From NCBI GenBank assembly GCA_964059195.1, contig CAXKWD010000002.1, positions 164,492,559 through 164,556,558 of the forward strand: a stretch of DNA of 64,000 nucleotides, given 5' to 3'. Source of the DNA: Ectobius pallidus. Taxonomy: Eukaryota > Arthropoda > Insecta > Blattodea > Ectobiidae. The notes beneath the pieces were generated by a model that was not told the origin of the DNA, made no database searches, and saw nothing but the letters and a program-made list of their open reading frames with translations. Positions 10,270 to 19,195 of this stretch are shown here, piece after piece. Numbering within the stretch: position 1 is the first letter of the stretch; the number at the start of each line of letters is the position of its first letter. The position numbers and the translations under genes were made by a program.

Positions 10270-10270
10270 C
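10178..10270. repeat. (TA)n microsatellite with ~20-bp internal register
   Basis: An almost pure TA tract, broken by TATTA steps about every 20 bp, so the tract itself looks tandemly duplicated. The right arm of the host element has only a short TATATA stretch here, so the expansion followed formation of the arms. Confidence 0.9.
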
Positions 10271-10273
10271 TTT

Positions 10274-10578
10274 GGGGTACGCCGTAGCGTAGTGGTTGAG
10301 GCGCTGCGCTACAAACCGGAAGGTCGCGGGTTCGATTCCCGATGAGGTCGTTGGAGTTTTTCAATTGACCTAATCCTTCTGGTGGCACTATGACCCTGGG
10401 GTCGACTCAGTCTCTAACAGAAATGAGTACCAGGAGCATTCCTGGGGTAAAGGCGGCCGGTGCGTAAAGCTGACAACCTTACCACCTTCACGTGCCGAAT
10501 GTCCAAAATCTGGGAGCCTCAACCACCTGGAACCCTCTGGGTCTCCATGGCCTGTATAGGGATCACTTTACTTTATTT
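10274..10578 (+). mobile_element. tRNA-derived SINE with target-site duplication
   Basis: The tRNA-related head has an A box TAGCGTAGTGG (10285-10295) and a B box GGTTCGATTCC (10329-10339), spaced as in pol III type 2 promoters. A body of about 200 bp follows, including CCTGGGGTAAAGGCGGCCGG and CACGTGCCGAATG, then a short (CTTTA)n-like tail. A 13-bp duplication TATATATATCTTT flanks it (10261-10273 and 10579-10591); the CTTT part makes this more than chance TA repetition. The body resembles SINEs I recall from cockroach and termite DNA, unverified. Confidence 0.85.
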
Positions 10579-10842
10579 TATATATATCTTTACACGCTAG
10601 CGGCCGTAATTTTGAAGATATTTGAACCAAATTTTAGTATGTCATTTCTAGGCCCAATAGTTCGGACAAGTTCGTTAATGAGCAAATTTGGCCCAAGGGG
10701 GTGGTCGGGGGAGGGGGTTGAAATTTTAAAACATTTATATCTCGGCCCCTATGAAGTATAGAGGGAAACTTTGTTGGAATAAATTAGAGTACTCCCTATG
10801 GAGTTCACAGTGACACCAACGATTCGGGGGTTCGAGTGAGTG

Positions 10843-10866
10843 TGGGGGTGGGGGTGGGGGTGGGGG
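10843..10866 (+). other. G-quadruplex-forming motif
   Basis: Four G5 runs (10844-10848, 10850-10854, 10856-10860, 10862-10866) separated by single T bases, an ideal parallel-quadruplex pattern. It lies in the left long inverted arm at the edge of the segment missing from the right arm. Confidence 0.9.
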
Positions 10867-11272
10867 ATGAAAATTCGAAACTTTTGAAACCACGTCTTGT
10901 GGGGCATCGTTGAAAAGCTCTTGATGAGTACTCTACAAATCAATAAATAGTTTCTTGATAGCTCTCATATGACGCGAGATTTTAATGTTTGAAAATAATA
11001 ACACTTAAAAGAATTATTATAATATCATAATTTTGTCTTGTTTAGCGGCTTTGCTAATTTTATTCATTGCTGATCTTGCGCACGGCCTCCCAGAATATTA
11101 TATCCTATTCCTGTTGTTAAAACAAATGATTGTAGGCTCTTCCTCTTTACTGCAGGTTTGCCATGCCAAGGCTAAAAAAGAAGAGTGCTGTGCAGCGATA
11201 ATAAATTAAACCAAAAGCACTTCGAAATCTACCTCAGCCTGTAGGCCTGCCTAAAGGGACTTTTTGGAATGG

Positions 11273-13404
11273 TGTTTGCAATGAAAGGATAACACCACAC
11301 ACTTACTGTGATCACTCTTCTTTTTTATGTCTGCCCTGCACTTGTGAAATTTCTAAACTAAATAGTCAGGGGTCACTGACCTGTTACATTTTTCTGATGG
11401 CACAAAACCCTTGTTTCAAATTCCTAACTTTCATTGATCATTTCAGTTACACATTACACTTCTGACTGGCTGACTAAAACTTCAATGTTGCAATTACGAA
11501 TATCTCTTTTCAGAGCTCCACTCTAAAGGTAATCATTTGTAGGCTTAGCAATGAAAATTTCATATCCACTCACTTGTTACTTGTCAGCGATTAAGTGTTT
11601 TCAAACTTGGTGACAAAAATAGTACGGTTTCATGAGGAATACGTTAATGAAGATTTTGTCTTGATACCTTTATTCTAAGTGTTTATTTTAGTGTTTTTAA
11701 AGGTTATGCATGCGGCTGTGGATTTCAAATCAAGAGGCCATGGCACTTTGTGAACGTTGTTTGCTCACATTTTACATCATATGCTTTTTGGAACTTTAGT
11801 TTTAATTTCTAATGGCAATAATTCTTGGAAACATATTCTCATAGCACCATACTTGAGGGCAACACAATATACACAAAGCATTAGCAACAATTTATGAATT
11901 ATATGTTGTGTCCTTATTAAAAGTTTTATGTTTATATTATTATTATTTGTTCGTAAGGTAATTTAAGTAATAGAAGGCTGCAGTTTTAGGCAGGGAGCTT
12001 CTACTAAGGTTAGAAATTCAGTTTTATTTTATTATTTTTTTATTATTATTACTGGAAGTAAGAAAACCCCAATGAGCAAAGCTCACCTTAAGGGGCTGTA
12101 TACAACATGACATGCATTATGGTTCATTAGGTAATTTTTATATTCAGTAAGCACATCACAAACTTCAAGTGTTCTTACCGCAAATCAATTATTTTTACAT
12201 TTTAACTTAGTGATAAGATTTCTCCTAAACGGGAAGACCTAATTCATGAAACTTTGCATAAATACTCAGAACAGATGTGTTCATGAAATGATGGCATTCA
12301 TTTAAACATGTAATTATTTTTAAGGAGATGTGATATTTTTATGTTGAGCAATGCGTTTAAAAAGAAATGTAAAGAAGTTTTTATTTCGTTGTTTTTTATT
12401 TTTTTAAACCACAGAAAAATGAATATTAAATAACAAATTATGAGCTCATTTATCAATATAAACATTTCAAAATAGTTGTGAAACTATGCAAAACTTTTGC
12501 CCCTTTGATTATTTTTCAGCTCCCAGAAAATATTATTATTAATAGTAATAATAATAATGACAATAATCACTGTTCAACTGGCTCCTTTCAACTACAAATT
12601 AGGGTGGCAAATTTCCACATGGCCACTCTACCCTCTCTGGATATGTGAAGCAAAATCAACAAATAAAAGCACAGAAGAAACTGAAAGTTGAATATAATAT
12701 ACAATAAGCATTGTTGCTTGCTTTGTATATAGTTAATCTTAATTCCTTAATACAATTATATATAGTCGTACAGTAGAATTTATAATGCAGTTAAATTGAA
12801 GAAATAAAAGATTGCACTTTTAACACTTTTGTGAGACTACTAAATCACTTAAACTCTCTGCACTGTAACCTTTGTCTAAGCATTACACTAATAAAGAAGC
12901 TGAAAATAATACTTAAATAACACTGCTCACACCTTCTGGTTAATGATTTAGGTGAGAATTCTGTTCCTGAATGAACAAATCTGATGTGAGACATGTAACT
13001 TCTTCTGCCCAAATAAAAGTTTTGCCTCTTAGAATAATATTTCATGATTATAATTTTATTTTTGACATCCTCTTCATGTAAATTGGTTGTAAAAATGAAG
13101 ATAACATCGTTACCACATCACATTAAGTCCCCAGAAAGGATACACAATGTAAATAAAATCTGATTAATGCAATTACTGTAAGCATGGCCAGTACATCTTA
13201 CTCACATCACGTTATGATATAGAATAAGAGGTCATATTGTAAACACCATGTATTCAGTTGTTTCAACCTGATGCAAAGCTTTATTGTTCACCAGGCTATA
13301 CAGGGTTTCTACAAACAGTGGGTGGCTTATAAACAGTGAAGGAAGTGAGAAAAATCCAGAGACGGTATGCTATCCCAAAATGTTTCCCTAACATACCTCA
13401 ATTT
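11273..13404. other. Central region of the long-inverted-repeat element, no gene seen
   Basis: AT-rich sequence with short ATT/AAT-rich stretches (about 12526-12567). The longest frame is 66 codons (12845-13045, minus) without a recognisable motif. I see no transposase signature such as DDE/D or RNase H-like blocks. Confidence 0.5.
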
Positions 13405-14005
13405 AAAAAATCCCTTTAGGCAGGCCTACAGGCGGAGGTAGATTTCGAAGTGCTTTTGGTTTAATTTATTGTCGCTGCATAGCACTCTTCTTCTTTAGCC
13501 TTGGCATGGCAAACCTGCAGTAATAAGAACTGAATTCGGTAAAGAGGAAGAGCCTACAATCATTTGTTTTGACAACAAGAATAGGATATAATATTCTGGG
13601 AGGCCGTGCGCAAGATTAGCAATGAATAAAATTAGCAAAGCCACTAAACGAGACAAAATTATGATATTATAATAATTCAAGTGTTATTATTTTCAAACAT
13701 TAAAATATCGCGTCATATGAGAGCTATCAAGAAACTATTTAGTGATTTGTAGAGTACTCATCAAGAGCTTTTCAACGATACCCCACAAGACGTGGTTTCA
13801 AAAGTTTCGAATTTTCATCCCCCATTATAAATATATAGGCCTATATATAAATATATATATAAATATCACAAATTTTTTTTTTGAACGGGCGGTGGTTTCG
13901 TACTTAGGGGAGCATGAAACGTAAAGATATGAAAGAATTTTTCGAAAATCATAACATGGTATCCATTGCAATAGGTAGATTTTTCTTCGAAAATCTACCT
14001 AAAAA
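13405..14005. repeat. Right long inverted arm
   Basis: Reverse complement of the left arm without the SINE and adjoining segment. It runs from TCCCTTTAGGCAGGCCT at the inner edge to AAAATCTACCTAAAAA at the outer tip, with the same tip hairpin. Divergence from the left arm looks like roughly 5-10 percent by eye. Confidence 0.75.
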
Positions 14006-14187
14006 GCACATTCCCTCCTTTACAAGATAACAATTATGTGATATGCAGGATACATGATATCCACTTGGTGGTGTTTTTAATTAATTTCCCTCTTGAATAA
14101 CCAACCCTGCTTATTGCCAAATAGGAGCACAACTCAAGACTAGAACATCATGTACTGTCGATTGACAGATCTTTATTTATTTAACAT
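14006..14187. other. Unassigned spacer
   Basis: No gene or repeat recognised between the long-inverted-repeat element and the truncated SINE. Confidence 0.35.
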
Positions 14188-14305
14188 CACGGAAACCATC
14201 AATAACAGCAGTGGGTGTCGGCATGCTGACAACATGCCCCCAATCCTGCCATCTATGGTAGATTAGCAGCGGTCTGGTGGTAGGCCAGGGATGTAGAGTC
14301 ACTGA
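14188..14305 (+). mobile_element. 5'-truncated SINE of the 16425 family
   Basis: Aligns with the body of the SINE at 16425-16715: GGAAACCATC, AACAGC.GTGG..GT.GGCATGCTGAC, ACATGCCC.CCAATCCT and CCATCT occur in the same order. The tRNA-like head with its A and B boxes is absent. Confidence 0.65.
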
Positions 14306-15100
14306 GTTTAGTTTATTTACTTCAATAAGATATTTTAAAAGCATTTAAGACCTATTTAAACAATATAAAAGTCACAATATTTTGTTGCCGAGAAATATTT
14401 TTAAAACACAAAATCTAGTGGTGTAGTCATTAAGATGGCAACAAAGACCATCACAAGTTACAGTGGCAATGGCTACCGATGAAAGCGTACGAGTTGGTGA
14501 ATAATCATGAAAAGTAATTATTATATTACGACTCAAAGGAACATTAAGAATTTGTATTAAATAATTAAATAATTTTCAGTGACTGTATGCTATTTCACCA
14601 TGGAAACCACTGCCGGTATGCCTTTGAACCTTCAAAACCAGTGTTGGTATTCCATACCTGTGCATACCGCCTCACTTCCCTCACTGCTTATAAATACCCT
14701 TCAGAGAAATTTTTTGAAAAAATTTTTAAAATAAGTTTTAGCTCTTAGCCTAGGCACTTAATGTTCAAAATGTAAACAAAATCGTTAGAGCCTTTTTCGA
14801 GAAAATCAAGAAATTTTTTTTTTTTCCATGTAAACTGGCATTAAATGTAACAGAAAGTCACTGCCAATCTTCGTGTCACATCCCCTGAAGGTACTTAATC
14901 CAAATACAAAATTTTGTTTTCATACAATTTTTTGTTCTGGAGCTAGGCTGTTCACAACACACATAGCCTACACACACATAGGCATGTTTCTGAAAAAAGT
15001 ACTTTTCGATTCATGGGACCTCAAAACGTGTATTTATGTTGAAATCTCAACTTCGAATTTTGGGGTCGAAACAATAGGCCTATTTTCTCTACCTATAGTA
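14306..15100. other. AT-rich stretch, no gene recognised
   Basis: Short homopolymer runs and no coding evidence. A 98-codon plus-strand frame begins at 14873 and runs into the GC-rich repeat edge at about 15105, which makes it unlikely to be a gene. Confidence 0.45.
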
Positions 15101-15102
15101 GG

Positions 15103-15865
15103 CCCAGGGCCGTGGAAAGAAAGCAAGGGCCCCAGGGACAAATTTTCCCAGGCCCCCGTCAAATATTAAATTCACTACCGAACTCGCCCTTTATAATGTA
15201 CGCAACAAACAGATTATGTAATGATATTACATAATTATTAAGTGCCAGAATAATACCGGTACTTTATGAGATTGTCTCGTAGACAGGAAAATATCTGTCC
15301 GTCTGACTGTCTGTCTGTCCGTGTGTCTGTAAACACAATAACTCAAATACACTTTTTCGGATTTTCATAAAACTTGGTAGGCCCTATACCATTTATAATG
15401 CCCATGGAACGAAGCCTTTTGATATTGGACCGAATCGGTCCAATGAAACAGAAAAATACATTAAAATGTCCTAATTAGGAACAATTTTATCTGTATGTAC
15501 CGGTTTAATCTTTTCAAAATTATGATTTTAAATGCCAAACGTTAAGTGAGGCCTACTGTTGAGTCCAAAAGGATTTCTGCATCTAGCCTACTTTTCAAAA
15601 ATATAAATTTTTCTTCAAGAATAATCCATTTCAGGTAAACTGATAAATTGCCTGTTACCGTTATATGGCAGGACAATGCAGATAAATAAATACATAAAAC
15701 ATAACTTAAGCTGTTTATTGACTTATAAACAATTTTATTTTAGAGTAAATTTAGAAAGTAAAAAATAAAACCTGGTCGGCCGGGTCCCCTTTTGGGGTCT
15801 GGGCTCTGGGGCTGCAGCCCCGGCTGCCCCTCCCTCTCGTCGGACCTGAGTAGGCCTGCCTATGG
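15103..15865. mobile_element. Candidate repeat bounded by GC-rich ends
   Basis: Two GC-rich segments, GGCCCAGGGCCGTGG and following GGCCCC-rich sequence (15103-15160) and CCGGGTCCCC...GGGGCTGCAGCCCC (15770-15860), bracket ordinary AT-rich sequence. GGCCCC-rich ends of this kind occur in several animal repeats, and the abrupt composition change suggests element ends. No convincing terminal inverted repeat or target duplication was found. The interior holds an inverted copy of the 9310-9680 repeat. Confidence 0.3.
15230..15450 (-). repeat. Inverted copy of the CCATGG/GACA-tail repeat
   Basis: Read on the minus strand it has TCCATGGGCATTATAAATGG, a TTTTATGAAAATCCG block, TTTGAGTTATTGTG, a GACAGACAG-rich run and CAATCTCATAAAGTACC, in the same order as 9490-9680 on the plus strand. 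Shared sequence extends past CATAAAGTACC, which defines the common 3' end. Confidence 0.7.
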
Positions 15866-16424
15866 TATGGGCAGAGGATACACTGAAATCTCTGGAAATA
15901 ACAAACTTTGTAGCTTACCCCTTAATTAAGTTTCAAGGCATAGTAGACATGGTAGTGACTAGTGAATAGTTTCTTTCTATACACTTGTAAATGATGAAGT
16001 GGTCACAGCTGCTCTCAGCTCAGTATATAGACTGGACCCTCAATACTTTCCTAAACAGTTTTATTGGGAACACAAGTGTCTTCAGACCAAATGAACTCTT
16101 TCCAATAAAATGTCAATGATTGTCCTGACAAACCTCTTAATAATAATGTGTTTATGATCTTCTTTGTTGAAAGGAAACTTTCCTCATTGTGTATGGTGTT
16201 TTTATTCTGTAGCTGTTAATGGGAGGGGAAGGGAAGCCTAAGGAAGTGAGCTGAGCAACTAACAATCAGCAACTTACAGTCTGTGGTGTGCCAGTCTTAT
16301 GCACATGGTGAATCCTTCACAGTTTGACATTTTAAACAAGAACACTATAAAAACCAACTACAGGTTTAGAGGAAACAGACAAATTCCTAATCCAGAAAAA
16401 TACAATTTCTTTTTAGCAAAACCA
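15866..16424. other. No feature recognised
   Basis: AT-rich sequence without a repeat or coding signal I can support. Confidence 0.4.
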
Positions 16425-16715
16425 GTCAGTGTGGTCTCATGGTTGGCGTGACTGGCTATGGATCTGCAGGCTCAGGTTCAATCCCCGGCACCTCCGTGGT
16501 TTTTTTGAGGTAGGGAGGTCTGGTACAGGGTGATTCACACTGAGGAGTTACTTGATTGAGAAGTAGTGGCTCTAGTCAAAGAAACCATCATTAACAGCCA
16601 TGGATGTTGGCATGCTGACCACATGCCCACCAATCCTACCATCTGCTTCTGGTAGATGAAACAGCAGTAGGAAGGTGGGTCTAGTTCCTTTCAGGGGTGG
16701 AGCTCAGTTTAAAGC
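16425..16715 (+). mobile_element. tRNA-derived SINE, second family
   Basis: The head contains an A-box-like TGGTCTCATGG (16432-16442) and a B-box match GGTTCAATCCCC (16475-16486). The body contains AAACCATCATTAACAGCCA and GGCATGCTGACCACATGCCC, shared with the truncated copy at 14188-14305. The 3' boundary is uncertain, and I could not identify a target duplication. Confidence 0.7.
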
Positions 16716-17246
16716 TACCTATAAGAATACGGATTAAATATTTATATAAATTTAACACATCCAGTGGGTGGGGAAATAATTAGGCCTACTATCCCTGGCA
16801 GGAATATTTCATCCATATCCAGAGGTTGGGATGGTTCATGTCAGCAATGGGGGTGAAATCCCCCCATTCCCTTTTTCAAATCACACTTTGTTTTGCTTTC
16901 ACAAATGTTAGAATCTCTATCTATAGGCCTATCTATCATTTAACAAATTGTCCCCTTAGAATGAAAACCTCGTATCTCATAAAACCCATACGTGGCTTTG
17001 TCACTTAATAAAGCTTAATAGCAATACACTAGGTTTCATTTTTCCTCTCTAGAGGGCAGCACACATGTTATTATTATAACATTGGCTGATAAATAGTTGA
17101 CAAACGTGTTTTTATATCTGATAATAAATTTAAAATACTCTTGCTTCACTTTTGAGATTCGAGGTTTTCACTCTAAGTGGTCGAAATCAAAATTCAATAT
17201 ATCGCTAATTTCTAATGGGTATTTTGAATATCTAATCCTATTGTCT
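16716..17246. other. No feature recognised
   Basis: AT-rich sequence; short frames only. Confidence 0.35.
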
Positions 17247-17645
17247 CTACAGATCAATTTTATTCATTCCATTTTCTGTTCTGAAAAAATATCAATGGCA
17301 TTCTTTGAAGTTGTCATCTCTGGAAAATCATTCTGCAAAGTTTTCTTAATATCCAAAGCAATCAAATAAGCCTTCTTGGCATGGTATTTTTCATTGCATT
17401 CCTTAAGAAAGTCTTAATTTTTTTTAGCACTCAATATGGCACCGTCAGAATCAGTCTTATGAGTGGTATTATTAGTGATATATTTTGCTAGGTCATTTTC
17501 AGGAAATACCATAGCAACAAATTTGTGAACAAAGGTTTTGATTAATCAGATTACACGTTTGTCCCTAGTTTCATCTAGTTCATTCTCAAAGGATATAATT
17601 TTTTTATTATCAATACCGCCAACTTGGAAACTGGAAAGAGGATTT
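17247..17645 (-). pseudogene. Coding-like minus-strand frame, unidentified protein
   Basis: One continuous minus-strand frame of about 133 codons carries only two internal stops (complement of 17546-17548 and 17414-17416) before a terminal TAG at 17247-17249. In this AT-rich DNA six or more stops would be expected by chance. The translation is protein-like: FENELDETRDKRVI, then LAKYITNNTTHKTDSDGA, then KECNEKYHAKKAYLIALDIK, then NAIDIFSEQNG. I do not recognise the family. The last third aligns with the minus strand of the dispersed repeat at 1238-1352, so it is probably a decayed mobile-element or retrocopy sequence, not a host exon. Confidence 0.4.
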
Positions 17646-18092
17646 GTATGCAGGATACTGTTGATCACTGGTTAATTTAACATAATGAAAATTCCTTGTC
17701 TCGTGAAATTGAGATTCCATCTGTGTCACTAAGGTATTAATTATTTAAAAAACTAAATTTTTGCACAGATTACAATGGGGTATACAGGCAGATGTCTAGT
17801 TTACTGTATACTGTATTTGGTGTCAGAAGAAGTTATAAAGCAAAGTAAACTAATTATTAAGATGAGGTTTTCATCTTTTATCTCTTACAGCACAATTTTC
17901 GTGCATGCCATGGAAGTAAAGTGTATTTTTTAAAATGTAAAACTAAAACAGAACCCTCAATCATTGCTTTGATTTAACTTCACTCTCATAAACCAAAAAG
18001 GAATAAATAAGAAGAAAATCACAACAAAACTACAACGTCAGGGTCTCTATTATGCTTTAATTGCTGTAAGATAAGGTTACCAGACTTCCCAA
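17250..18092. repeat. Dispersed repeat, third copy with ~600-bp extra segment
   Basis: 17250-17365 and 17968-18092 align with 1238-1352 and 1353-1470 of the longest copy. The intervening 17366-17967 has no counterpart there. Because that extra piece carries the coding-like frame, the copy near position 1 more likely suffered a deletion than this copy an insertion. Confidence 0.55.
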
Positions 18093-19195
18093 ATATAACC
18101 ACAGATATTTGATGCACTTTAATAGGTAATGGGAACGGCTTTCCAGCACCTGCCACAAAATTTGTTTTTTGCACAGTGTTTTTAATGAAACTGTGCCTAA
18201 TAGAGTTTCGGCTATCGGAACTCAGGGGAACCTTTTTTTTTCCCCCTTTCTTTTTTGAGCCATTGAAGAATGAACTCTTTCTATAACTTGAGCTCAGTTA
18301 AAGTTCAATATGTTTTTAAAATGTAGGCCTACTCAATACCAATAACAATAACAATAAACATTGGCTACATAATATATAAGAATAATACATAGCACCTGTT
18401 ATCTTGTGGTTTGATTGTTTTGATAGCAAATGTTTCAGTGAATTTCAGAAAAGTATTTTGTAAAAAATGATTTCTCATTGTAAGTTTTATCACAAGTAAG
18501 GTTTTCAAGAATCGAAAATTGTGACTTATGAGGCAGGGCATATGGTTGAAACGGGGGTAAAATGAGTGGGTATGCATTCCAGCACTTAACATATTAGAAA
18601 TTAAGCACAAGGATAAAGTAAGTAACTTATATATCTAAAATGTAGTTTTATAACGGTAGTCTCACAGCAGAATACTTATGAACAATGTCTTTATTTAGTG
18701 ACTTTACGAATCTAGGGTTAAAGAAAAAGTGGCTTAAGTATGGATTGACCACATGAAACAGGTATTTTTCTGTTTAGATTAATTGGTCCATAAATAATTT
18801 ACAAAATGAAAGTCCTGTGAGTGGTTAAAATGAAAGAAGTACCGATATCCAAATTTGAAAATATATCAATAGACCTCTTTTACAACAATACTTTATCTTA
18901 TACACTGTGTTTTATCAATTACAGCAGTGAGGTGTTTGCATGGTAACCATTTTGTGCTATGTTTTTATATTTTCCTTTCACAAAACTCTCAATTATTCCT
19001 TTACATATGAAACAAGACAAAGAGCCTAATCTGTGCAGAAGTATCAATAAAAATTTAATGCATATCAAAACAAAGAATAGAATACAGGTGAGAATACAGT
19101 AGGCTTGAGTAGAGTAGCTTATCACATAATTTTTAATCAGTCTAGTATCAAATATAAATAATGAAGGAAAGAAACAAGCAAAGAAATTTGTTAGG
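18093..19195. other. AT-rich flank of the satellite, no gene recognised
   Basis: No monomer-like sequence and no graded decay of satellite toward this side. The last bases before the array (TTTGTTAGG) have no satellite similarity. Confidence 0.5.

Larger units (their letters stand above)
10039..11272. repeat. Left long inverted arm
   Basis: The tip contains a perfect hairpin, AGGTAGATTT...AAATCTACCT (about 10044-10070). Shared blocks with the right arm include GCAATGGATACCATG, CACCGCCCGTTCAAAAAA, GGGGGATGAAAATTCG, ACTCTACAAATCA, GCGCACGGCCTCCCAGAATA, and AGGCCTGCCTAAAGGGA at the inner edge. Confidence 0.75.
10039..14005. mobile_element. Element with long terminal inverted repeats (~600 bp)
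   Basis: The two ends are long inverted copies. The outer tips both read TTTTTAGGTAGATTT from outside in. The left arm covers about 10039-11272 and the right arm about 13405-14005. The left arm is longer because it holds an expanded TA tract, a SINE and about 265 bp (10592-10856) absent from the right arm. Each arm is itself bounded by AGGTAGATTT-CGAAG motifs, so the structure could equally be two smaller elements inserted in opposite orientation. The central 2.1 kb has no open frame of note, so any element would be non-autonomous. Superfamily unknown; no clear target duplication was found. Confidence 0.6.

Noticed and set aside
14873..15169. 98-codon plus-strand frame
   Set aside because: It crosses from AT-rich sequence into a GC-rich repeat edge and has no recognised motif.
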